A stretch of DNA of 64,000 bases from Bombardia bombarda (Eukaryota; Ascomycota; Sordariomycetes; Sordariales; Lasiosphaeriaceae). A program made the position numbers and the translations under genes. Where the stretch lies: the NCBI GenBank assembly GCA_030512295.1, contig JAULSR010000007.1:954501-1018500 (forward strand), given 5' to 3'. Positions 55,111 to 64,000 of the stretch are shown here, in pieces. The stretch's first letter is position 1. Every line of letters begins with the position of its first letter. The notes under the pieces are model-generated. The model searched no databases. It was not told where the DNA came from and was given only the letters and a program-made list of their open reading frames with translations.

Positions 55111-57062
55111 ATGCCTCTTACAACCGATCTTATAACCATTTGGTTATCGACTATAACTGGCACCATCATTACGAGCCTGATCTGCACCCTGTCATCCATT
55201 GCCTTTTCCGCTGTGGCCATCATCATTTACAGGCTCTTTCTTCACCCGCTGGCTAGCACGCCAGGTCCGAGGTTAGCGGCTGTGTCCAGCATCTGGCAAG
55301 CATATCACGCTCGCAATGGTCGAATGCTTGATCTTGGTAGGACGCTTCATAAGCATTATGGGCCTGCTGTTCGGGTTGGTCCCAATGAGGTCTGGTTTGA
55401 TTCGAAGGAAGCATTCAAGGAAATATACAGTAGGATGGCCTTCTTATTGTCTTTTCGACACGATATACTAGTGCTTTCTGACATGATTATTAGGTGTTGG
55501 CAATGACTACGAAAAGTCGGATTTCTACTGTAAGTACCTTGCGGCTATGTATGGCAGACAAGCATATCACCACCGGGGCTTGACCTCGTGACACGATCGA
55601 TTTCGTCTGACCAGAAACTATCTATCACCATCAGTGGCCACAGCCTTGAACAAGCCCAGAATTGATAGGCGGCTGAACCTGCATTTTCCTGATACCTTGG
55701 ACTTTCTCTCCGAGTTTGACATGAAACGATACCGTCTTCAGAGACGGCTCATTGGCCCCCTTTATCAGACATCCAACCTCAAAAAGTTTGAGCTTGCTAT
55801 CGACGGCGTTATCGACCACGCTATCGCACAGCTGAAAGCCCTCAAAGGCGCCGAGATAGACCTGAAGATGTGGATGCACATTATCGCTGTCGAGTCCCTC
55901 GGTGCCGTGGTGCTCTCCTGGTCTCCCAACTATATCAGAGACAAATCCGACGGCGGCACCAGTGAACAAGGTTACCTTGGCTGGAAACGCAAGAGTGTGT
56001 TTGGTCTATTTCCGCGCATAACCACTGCCGCTTTCTTTTCCCGGTCTATTGGCCGCATATTTTCCAATGTCTGGGGCGTCACTTTCAAGACGCCCAAGAA
56101 TTTTAAACCGTTCTTTACCGTTCGTTTGCAATACCATTACTCACAAGTCACTACTCACAAGTTACAAAGCCATATAAATCCCGTTTCTCGGCTGACGTGT
56201 TCTATGATATTTTCAGCCTGTATACCAAAAGTCATCCAGACGGATAGCAGCCGCGCTACGTCAGGAAAAGCTGCCCACGAAGCCCAAGCCCAAGCCCAAG
56301 CCCAAGCGGCCACTCAAGCATGTGGCCCAGGATGAGCGTAAAGACCTCCTGGCCGACCTGATCCAGCTGCACAAAGATAAGCCCGAGTTCACAGAGACTT
56401 ACCTCCGGCGCCTAGCCGTAACCAACTTTGGCGCGGGCCACGAGACAATGTGCTCGGCACTCACCTCGGCCATGGCCATGATCGGGTCTCACCCTGACGT
56501 CCAGCGGCAGGTGGCGGCAGAGGTCCGTGGTGGCACCGTCAGCACTGGCAGCATCACATACGACGAAGCAATCCGCCTCACATACACCCAGGCCAGCATC
56601 AAAGAAGCCCAGCGGCTCCATCCAGTCATTGGCATGTCGCTTTCGCGCAGGGTTCCCGCGGGGAGCGGATTGCTGGTCCACGGAACTTTGTTTCCTCCGG
56701 GAACGACCGTGGGATGTAACCCACTGGCGCTCCATCGGAACGAGGAAATATTTGGGGAAGATGCAGGCAAGTATTGCCCTGGCAGATGGCTGGTGGAAGA
56801 TGACAGAGGTGAAGAAGCAGAGCGAGCAAGACTGCAGGCGATGGATAGATACAACTTGACATATGGCGGCGGGGCGAGGACATGTCCTGGAAGGCATCTG
56901 GCTGAGATGGTGGTGAAGAAGGTGGTACCTATGTTATTGAGAGAATTTGATGTCGAGGTGACGATGCCGGATGAGGGAGAAGTGAGGTATTACTTTATGG
57001 CTATGCTTACGGGGGTCAAAGCAAGGTTTAGAGCGAAGGAGGGAGGGATGAATTCAGCATGA
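55111..57062 (+). CDS. cytochrome P450 monooxygenase, 561 aa
   Basis: Exons 55111-55429, 55494-55529, 55635-56119 and 56217-57062, phases consistent; the acceptor at 55633-55634 was chosen because it gives DFYLATALNKPRI. An N-terminal membrane anchor (residues about 7-42) is followed by the Pro-rich hinge HPLASTPGPR. P450 signatures: I-helix FGAGHETMCSA, K-helix KEAQRLHP (ExxR), PGRWL, and the haem loop YGGGARTCPGRHLAE with the Cys ligand. A (CCCAAG)n repeat encodes a Pro-Lys run (KPKPKPKPK) before the I-helix. It should act at the ER with NADPH-P450 reductase, oxidising an unknown small molecule; the family resembles pisatin-demethylase-type fungal P450s in general layout only. Confidence 0.9.
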
Positions 57063-57324
57063 AGCCAATATGTTTTAAAATTACAATTGTTTTGGCATAG
57101 TTGCAACACTGCTTAGGATATTTGTACTGAATGGGCTAGGGTAGCGCAAAATGAATCTTTTCGAACTCCATAGATCCAAGTTCATGGTCACTCCCAGCCA
57201 AGGCACTATGTAGATCACAAACAAATGAACTAACGAACTTTAAAAAGAGAGGAAATTTTTTCACCATTAAATTGAGCCAAGGATCTGGCAAAAAAGCAAA
57301 CGATGTGATCGTGTTCACATCATT

Positions 57325-57415
57325 GGGTCTGGCCGGGGATTGAACCCGGGACCTCTCGCATATATTGCTGTAGGGTGAACCCTAAGCGAGAATCATACCG
57401 CTAGACCACCAGACC
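57325..57415 (-). tRNA. tRNA-Pro(AGG) with 19-nt intron
   Basis: Acceptor stem GGTCTGG (57415-57409) pairs with CCAGACC (57332-57326). The T arm carries GGTTCAATCC. The anticodon stem CTCGC/GCGAG encloses loop TTAGGG...T with anticodon AGG at 57383-57381. The intron (57379-57361) follows the base next to the anticodon, the canonical place, and its ACCCTA can pair with the anticodon region. Confidence 0.93.
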
Positions 57416-59408
57416 TTATTAGATGTTCGGATGTTCCGATAGTGAAATACTTGAGCGCCCTCTTTTCTCACCGCTCACGACTTCAATGTTTCGGGTCTTC
57501 GCTATGGCGGTGAAGCTTACATACAGTACCTGGTCAAGAACGAATTCCGAATTATACGAATTGTCCTACGCCTTGATTTTTCATACCAAAAGAGCGTTGA
57601 TATGTGACTGTATGATTGGTTAAGCGGCGGCACCCGTTACAGTTGAAGCATTTATGAGGTTAATGATCAGGTCAAAGTCCCTGATGTAAAACGGATCCAT
57701 TCTAGGAAATTAGAGGTCCACACAGATAGCCTCAACAGTCACAATGCAGTCCCGTAGCCACGGGAGGACAGCCGCATCTCATATTATTGTCAGACGTGGT
57801 AAACGTCACAAGTCAAAGCGGGTATAGGGTGTTCTCCGGTGTGTGTTTGTGCTCCCCATCCATAGGTAGTAGGTTCCATGTAATCTTGTCTCACTCCATC
57901 AAGGCGCCCAAGTGCGGGCAAACTAGATGCCGGATTAGTGTCCTTTCCCGGTCTAAGTCATCCATGGCTTCTGGCTTCGATTAGGTTCGACGGCAAGACG
58001 CGGCCATCATCATGCAACAACGGCTTTCCCGAAGGTCTACCGATGCGAGCAGTGGACCAACCAACTCTCTGATTCTCATTCGCAGCGCATCCGCGATATT
58101 GGTCATTTAAGGCGGTATGGGGCGTTGGCTGGCCTTACTCACCGTGCATCTCGTAGTACTACCGACGTCATTTAGCCTATTGGCCATACCGCCATTTCGC
58201 CAAGCGGAACTGGATAACGAACCTCACCTTTTAGTAGGTAGGTACTTTGGCGTGTCTTTGACCAGACTCATTCCACATATGCCTCACCACTCACCAATGC
58301 AGCTTTGGGAAGCAGTGGTCTTATTTTGGTTTCGGTGACTGCGACTCCTCAGACTTAACCTTACCTAGGGTAGGTAGGTACCTTTTTAAGGTATCCTTCC
58401 AGTTGGTAGATCCGCTAATAGCCGACCCAGTTGGTCCAATTCCAACGAGTTTTAGGCCTAGTCTGCCCATGTCTGCCTTGTAACATGTCAGTAGGCACAG
58501 TACTGTGCCGGCTGCCCCAGGCTGCCACAGGCTACTGCGATCCTTCCTGCAGGTGGGAAAGCACGATGGACGGTCACCGTCGAGCGAGCCGATGACTGGA
58601 CAAGATGACGCAGCCATTGGTCGGCCAACCTAAGAACCAACCAAGCCGACCCAAGACCTGTCATCATTTTGCTCGACTTCTAGCAACTCAATCATGCAAT
58701 TGGCTGCATGCGCATATCTAGTTTCGGCTTTGGGTTCTTTTTAGGGCCAGGCACTGCTACCCATGGCGGCGTCTGGTTCTTTGCGCATTTTGTAGCCCCA
58801 GTTCTCCACGTGGGTTTACCAAGGCAATGTTTTGTGCCCACGCAATGACACATCCAGGCCTCCAATCACAAGAGAGAGCAACGCTCAACATACACCCTCA
58901 CACGCCCTCCCTCGGCAGACACTCGACGGAGTGGCGACAAAACAATTGCAGCCCGGAACCGGGCCGCCCGTGCCTCAGTCTTTTGTCACACAGGGCTGAG
59001 ACTTCTGACCAGTCCGAGATCAAAGACGTGGGACAACCGCAAATAGCAATCTCCAGTACACACTCCTCGACCTACTCGGAGTCCCGGCGACCGGATATGA
59101 CATCCCTTCCAGTCTCGGTGAGGTGGAAGGAAAAGCGAGGCTGTGAAGGAGTCTGAATCAACCTATCTGCTAAACCGATAGAAAGCAGCCTCGTATGTCG
59201 GCACGGTAACATGACCCATAAAAACGGCACAATGGCGAAAATTGTTGGCGTGAGGTGCACCTGCCTTCATCCATAGCTAAGTATTACATGGGGGTGGAAA
59301 CTACATCTGGCCGAGAGGCCGGGCGAACCTCTAAGAAGATCCATGTTGCTGTGGAGAGCCAAGGTCAGCCCTGCGCCTCATTCACCCCCTATCACCTTAC
59401 TTTCAACG
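57416..59408. other. 2-kb stretch without recognised genes
   Basis: Only short frames. A GGTAGGTAGGTA microsatellite occurs near 58225 and again near 58368. Nothing else seen. Confidence 0.5.
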
Positions 59409-59574
59409 TATATAAGAGAGGAGGATCTTGTGTTCATCATGTCTAACCCGGCTCCACTCAACACAGCATCTATCTCGTTACCTGTACTCCCCACCACCAG
59501 CCTCTCTTCCACTCTACACCTACACGGACTCTTGGCGCCTCACCTTGCCTACTATAAGTTCAAACACAGCAGCA
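59409..59574 (+). promoter_or_regulatory. TATA box and overlapping upstream ATG of the TauD-like gene
   Basis: TATATAAG at 59409-59416. An upstream ATG at 59439 opens a frame that runs to 59612, past the main start codon at 59575 in another frame. If it is in the mRNA it would lower initiation at the main ATG, but at 23 nt after the TATA it may lie upstream of the transcription start. Confidence 0.4.
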
Positions 59575-60931
59575 ATGACCTCCCACGACGAGACTGCCTC
59601 AGGTGCTCCTGAGCCCTACTACTCTCAGGGCCTGCGTGCTCGCTTCGAGATTGATGGAATCCGGGCTGAGCAAGCCAAGGCCCAAGTCAGCGGTCAATAT
59701 GCCGACATTACTTATGATGTCGACGAGAAGAAATATCTTGCTCGTGCCGAGGCTCGTGTCAAGGCCGGTGGACTCCCTACGACTGTTCCTGCCGGCTGGC
59801 CGACCAAGCTCGATGGTCCTCTTGTTTGGGACTCTGACAGCTTCCCCGATGAGAAGGAATATGTCTACAACCTGACTGGTGACGACAAGACTGAGCTTCT
59901 CGAGGCGCTTGCATCTTTCAAGAGTAAATCAACACACCCCGTCTCCTTTTTCGGGACGTTTGAATGTGGCATTCAGCCCGCTAACGAGAAGACATAGAGC
60001 ACGGCCTCGACGGTCAAAAGGTCAACAAGGATCTTTTCCCCCTCCCTAAGCTGGGCCTTACCCTCTCAGACATTTGCAACGATGTCTACAACGGCCGCGG
60101 CTTCTCTATCATCCGCGGCCTCGACCCAGACGACTACTCGTTGGAGGACTTGACCGTCATCTACCTCGGAATCTCAAGCTACGTCGGCGAGATGCGCGGC
60201 AAGCAGGACCAGCGCGGCAGCATGCTCGTGCACGTCATCAAGCACGGCGACGACTCCGAGGTCGACGACCAATACAGCGAGGACAAGCCCTTCCACACCG
60301 ACACCGTTGCCGATACTCTCTGCCTCTTCACCCAAGCCCTCGCCTCTTCGGGCGGCCGTAGCGTCCTCGCCTCTGCCTACACCGTCTATAACGAGCTCGC
60401 TGCCACCCGCCCCGATCTCATCCACACCCTGGCCGCCCCGACTGGCCCTTCGACACCTACGGCCGCGATCCCGCCTTCTACAAGCGTGCGCTGCAGTACT
60501 ACCACGACGGGAAGCTCATCACCTCCTTCTCGCGCCGCCTGCTGGTCGGCCACCCGCCCTCCAAGACGCGCTCCCCGGGCATCCCCGGCCTGACCGAGGC
60601 GCAGGCCGAGGCTCTCGACGCAGTCCATTTCATCGCCCGCAAGCACGAGATCAAGCCACGCATGGAGCGCGGCGACATGCGTCTCATCAACAACATGGCT
60701 CTGCTGCACCGCCGCGAGGCCTTTGCCAACAACCGCGACGAGGGGGTCGAGCGCCACATGGTGCGCATCTGGCTGCACAACGAGGACGAATGCTGGAAGC
60801 TGCCCGAGCCGCTGCGCCTGGCTTGGGCTCGCGTCTTTGACGACGAGGATCGCGACGAGCACTGGGATTTGGCACCCATTCGGAACCCCCTCAATGGTCG
60901 CGTCATGCACATTGGCGGGTCGTGTGACTAA
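59575..60931 (+). pseudogene. TauD-like Fe(II)/2-oxoglutarate dioxygenase with frameshift
   Basis: Exon 1 59575-59923, intron 59924-59997 (GTAAAT...ATAG), exon 2 to 60931. The product starts MTSHDETASGAPEP and has the TauD/TfdA layout: PLVWDSDSF, then NGRGFSIIRGLDPDDY, then the HTD iron motif KPFHTDTVADTLCLF, and in the last third RRLLVGHPPSKTR and GDMRLINNMALLHRRE with HMVRIWL (the 2-oxoglutarate Arg region and final His). Near 60434-60440 the frame shifts: GCC GCC CC then GAC TGG, one base short in a C run, with no intron signals nearby. With one more base the protein would be about 427 aa and otherwise complete. Either a true single-base deletion or an assembly error; everything else looks functional. 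Confidence 0.85.
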
Positions 60932-61482
60932 AGTCCAGACTGAGTCACCATCCCATTTTTTGACATTGCATCGTGGGAGAAACTCAAAACTTGTCAAAGA
61001 CTGGAGGGGTGGGAGGAAGCCGCTGCATGGCCTCTTTCTGTTTTCTCCCTTCTCCCTTCTCCCTTCTCCCTTATATTTGTATTCTCTCTTCTATTTCCTC
61101 ATCTGATGGTTTTTGAAATTTCGTCTTTGAAGGAATGCATAGCCAGGCGCTATCCGAGATGTGCTTTGTTTTCCAGCAACGTTTGAATCAGACACTATTT
61201 TTTCAAATATAGTGCTTTTATGTCGTACAAGTCGCGCGGGACGTGATATTACACTTCTCTGGCGTTGGTGTTGGTCGTTACTAGATGATAGTTTAAATTT
61301 TCAAAGCGCTGGCTGCAACACTCCATGAATGAAATAGAAGCACCTCACTCCCATTACGTTGATAATCACGTCGAAAGAACAATCGTACGGCCGTATCGTG
61401 GGATGTAATATCTCCCATCCTTTTTATAGAGGTCGACTGCTAGAATATTCAACATCTTGCTACTTCGTGTCCAAAAAAATTA
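60932..61482. other. intergenic between convergent genes
   Basis: Contains a CTCCCTT tandem (61040-61070). No gene seen. Confidence 0.6.
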
Positions 61483-63932
61483 TCAGTCATTGCTTCGCGG
61501 CTTCCAATCTTTGTCGTACAGCATTGACACCCAATACAAATCATCACCGACCTCATCTCGCTCGCGAATATATTTCATGTATGCGGCTGCAGGTCTTGTT
61601 AGCGCATGTCTCGACTGAACGTAGCAATCGTCTAACCTCTTCTTGGTTCATTTGTCATGTCGGAAGTCTTCCACACAAACTTCACCTGCTCATCTGTGAG
61701 ATTTGCTGCTTTTGCAAGTTCTTGCTTGCCGGCCTCCGTGTGCGGCAATGAAAAAGGGATGACCCCCTTGTTGATATAGTGAAAGTGTGCCAGCATCGTC
61801 TGGACACCACTGTGATGAGCTCTGATGCTCTCAGGATTGGCATATTGGTTCTGTAACGCCAAGGTCAACAGTCTGACCGCTTGCCATGATGAACACATAA
61901 AAACAGACCTTCATGTCGAACTGGCGAGCAAACTCTGCATCTCGCCTGGTAATCATCGCACAGCTATGAAGCAGCACAAACATTGTAAAGTAGATGGTGA
62001 GCCAATATTCTCGTTTCTTGGCCAGAACGAGCTCGTTCAACTGCTTGAGTATTGCCTTGCTCCACGGTCGTAGAAAGGCTGTGTAATTAATGCATTCAAA
62101 CTGTGCCGTCATGATCAGAGGCATCGATACCTTGCCATGCTGGGAAGTTCCCGGTGCATATATGGGCTGACCTCCAAGTTTCTCCTCACTGCAGATATGA
62201 ACCGAGTTGCTAATCAGTCGACATGTCACCCAGAGTCTGAATGTATTGCACAGCAAATTACGCTCTTCGAGAGTCTTTCATAGACGCATTAGCCACAACC
62301 AGCGCGCCCTCATAACCAACGTGTTCACAACATACCTGAGCATTCCCAAGATGACGAAATGCCATGTTATAGGTTTCCCAAAGCAGCTGATCGAGGTCGC
62401 CAACCGTCATGTTGATGAAATTCGACACGTTTCGCTCGATAAAGCCTTTCATCTCGTCGGCGGTCTGCTGCATGTCGGCCACGGCGTATCTTGGGATAGG
62501 CACTTTCTGCATGCCGTGGGATGTCATCCACACCTCCTCTAAAATATCTCCTTCCACTGGTATAAACTCCTTGACGTGAATCCTGAACGAGGCACCGACG
62601 TAGTTGGCCACCTCAATAGTGCGAATGTCGGGTGATGCCCAGCCGCTCGCGGGGATATCAACAATGTCCATGCTTTGCCATCGCTTGGTGAAAAGTTGAT
62701 AGGGGGCCTTCTGTTCCCGATACAGAGAAGCGTCTGTGACAATGTATCGATAGCATGGCATCTTGGAAAGAGTAGGACCCGTGATACCCTTACACGTGAG
62801 ACACGGACCGTTGGGCTCTTCGGGGTCTGGGTTGCACTGTGGATAGAAGCTCAGTATTCGCTTTCAACGTTGAACACCTGTCTAAGAAAACATACGCGAC
62901 CTCTATTCATCCTGCATCTTATGCACGACTTGAGTATACGCGTCAGCGCGGTGTTTCGTTTCATGAGCTCGTCTGTATAAGCGCCACGGCGTTTGGGGCC
63001 GTCTTTGGCGACATCATGTGAGTCGCGCTTGCGCTTTGACGGAGTACCGTCGTCTGGTTTTACTTTCTTTCTTCGTTGGATACGCTACACGGGACTCTTG
63101 TCGTTAGGGCCATGGACATGGGATTAAGTTGGGATTGAGGGAGCGCAAGGAAGGGAAAACAAAAAAAAAAGGGGGGGGGGCCTACCGGCGGAAGCGTCCA
63201 GACTCTACTACAGGGTCCCAGCCTCGGCACATTTGTTGCTGCAGCCTCGATCTCCTCCGAACTCACGACAAATTCGTCATCTGCGTCCCGGGAGCTTCCA
63301 TGGCTAGTCGGACCTCTTTTTGGTAGGGACTTCAAGGGCGGGGGTGGCCCATATGCCAATAGCGGGAGTGCTTTTGGGGGTGGATTTGGCGTGGGAACAA
63401 GCCATGAGGACACGTCTGTTGTTGTTCCCCGCGAGACTGATGATACAGGTGTTTCGGATCTGTGCACGGCAAAGGAGCTCTCTTCCGATCGATCTATCGC
63501 CGAAGGGGATGATCCAGAGGCTGAGACACCTTCCTTGGACGATATTTTTGCTCCAGTAGGTTGCACACGGTGAACAAAGCTGAGAGAGACTTGTTGGTGC
63601 TGATGTGGCTTGGCGCTCTGTGCGACTGGATGGACATTTGGGGCAGCAGGAGCAACTGGGAGATCTGAGTATCTGTCGATACCGCGCCCGAGCAACACGT
63701 CAAATTCTCGCCCAGAGGGTGCAGAGAAGGCAAGCTGGCCCGGGTCGGAGTATGACCAGTTTCTCGCGTCATAACCGGGCATGGGCAGAACCTCAAGTGG
63801 CGCTGGGGAGCTGGGTAGGTCTGGGGCTAGGCCCAGTGACTCAACCAGGACACTGACGGGCAGACGTAAGAGCGTGGCAGCTTCCAACAACTTGCCATGG
63901 GTGAACTGAGGACCCACTGTTCTCGTGTCCAT
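61483..63932 (-). CDS. Zn2Cys6 transcription factor, N-terminal exon reaching the window edge
   Basis: The 3' part is clear: exons 62836-62336, 62274-61909, 61850-61637 and 61586-61483 with good splice sites and phase. The zinc cluster is split by the intron 62837-62895: CIRCRMNRGR, then CNPDPEEPNGPCLTCKG and the last Cys in KMPCYRY. After it come TIEVANYVGASFRIHVKEF, a long helical part (NLLCNTFRLWVTCRLISNS, LNELVLAKKREYWLTIYF) and the end YWVSMLYDKDWKPRSND. Upstream, 63932 to about 63060 is an open Pro/Ser-rich region (FTHGKLLEAATLLRLPVSVL start) whose splice to the cluster exon I could not settle. The frame stays open to the edge, so the start may lie outside the window. Here the DNA-binding cluster is central rather than N-terminal. 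Confidence 0.75.
63161..63180 (+). repeat. homopolymer tract A10-G10
   Basis: Ten A (63161-63170) followed by ten G (63171-63180), within the presumed intron of the Zn2Cys6 gene; on the coding strand it reads C10-T10, a long pyrimidine tract. Confidence 0.9.
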
Positions 63933-64000
63933 GGCCGTGGCCGAGGCAGGCCGTAGAGGAAACCGTGGGGTCGGGGGGAGCCTTGTGGGTTTGGGCGTCG

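Noticed and set aside
58117..59156. Several frames of 60-110 codons after the tRNA
   Set aside because: No domains, no splice logic, composition irregular; treated as non-coding.
1..64000. CRISPR arrays, rRNA genes, bacterial operons, telomere repeats
   Set aside because: None seen; the DNA is clearly fungal nuclear.

Overview
The window is nuclear DNA of a filamentous ascomycete (Pezizomycotina). It shows short 45-110 bp introns with GTRNGT-type donors, fungal protein families (LaeA-type methyltransferase, Zn2Cys6 regulators, ferric reductase, P450), chromodomain Gypsy and Copia retrotransposons, and two blocks of very AT-rich, stop-riddled DNA that look like repeat-induced point mutation (RIP). 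The species cannot be told from the sequence; a sordariomycete-like fungus is a guess.

Layout. (1) 1-13003: AT-rich RIP block of nested dead retrotransposons: two minus-strand Gypsy remnants, one complete Copia copy (5737-11567, 252-bp LTRs, 5-bp target duplication ATTAT) and two solo LTRs of the same Copia family. (2) 13004-43936: about 30.9 kb of GC-balanced, intron-rich DNA with sharp borders on both sides. (3) 43937-48625: a second AT-rich RIP block holding a plus-strand chromodomain Gypsy with a 3' LTR. (4) 48626-64000: ordinary gene-bearing DNA with a DUF3431 protein, a Zn2Cys6 relic, a Rieske/AIF-type oxidoreductase, a P450, an intron-containing tRNA-Pro(AGG), a TauD-like dioxygenase carrying a frameshift, and a second Zn2Cys6 regulator near the right edge.

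The main result is segment 2, which reads as a complete compact Starship-type giant transposon. At its right end, about 0.4 kb from the border and pointing inward, is a four-exon DUF3435 tyrosine recombinase (812 aa, the 'captain' position), here with two C2H2-like fingers at its C-terminus. The interior carries a DUF3723 gene, a ferric reductase and a Myb/SANT protein, three families recurrent in Starships. With them are a J-domain protein, a PD-(D/E)XK-like protein, an atypical kinase, a pseudokinase, a LaeA-like methyltransferase, a mini-MADS protein and several proteins I could not assign. The two borders share inverted words (TCTSAGTGT and GCCGGGTTTG) and are flanked by a possible TTAT duplication. 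The surrounding retrotransposons are RIP-degraded while the interior is not, which suggests the element arrived after the RIP or escaped it.

Several cargo and host genes look decayed: the SANT gene has a one-base frameshift in an A run, the DUF3723 gene has one in-frame stop, the TauD gene lacks one base in a C run, and a Zn2Cys6 gene has lost its middle. The homopolymer cases could be assembly errors. Exon structures given below were worked out by eye from splice sites and checked for reading phase; they have not been tested against transcripts.
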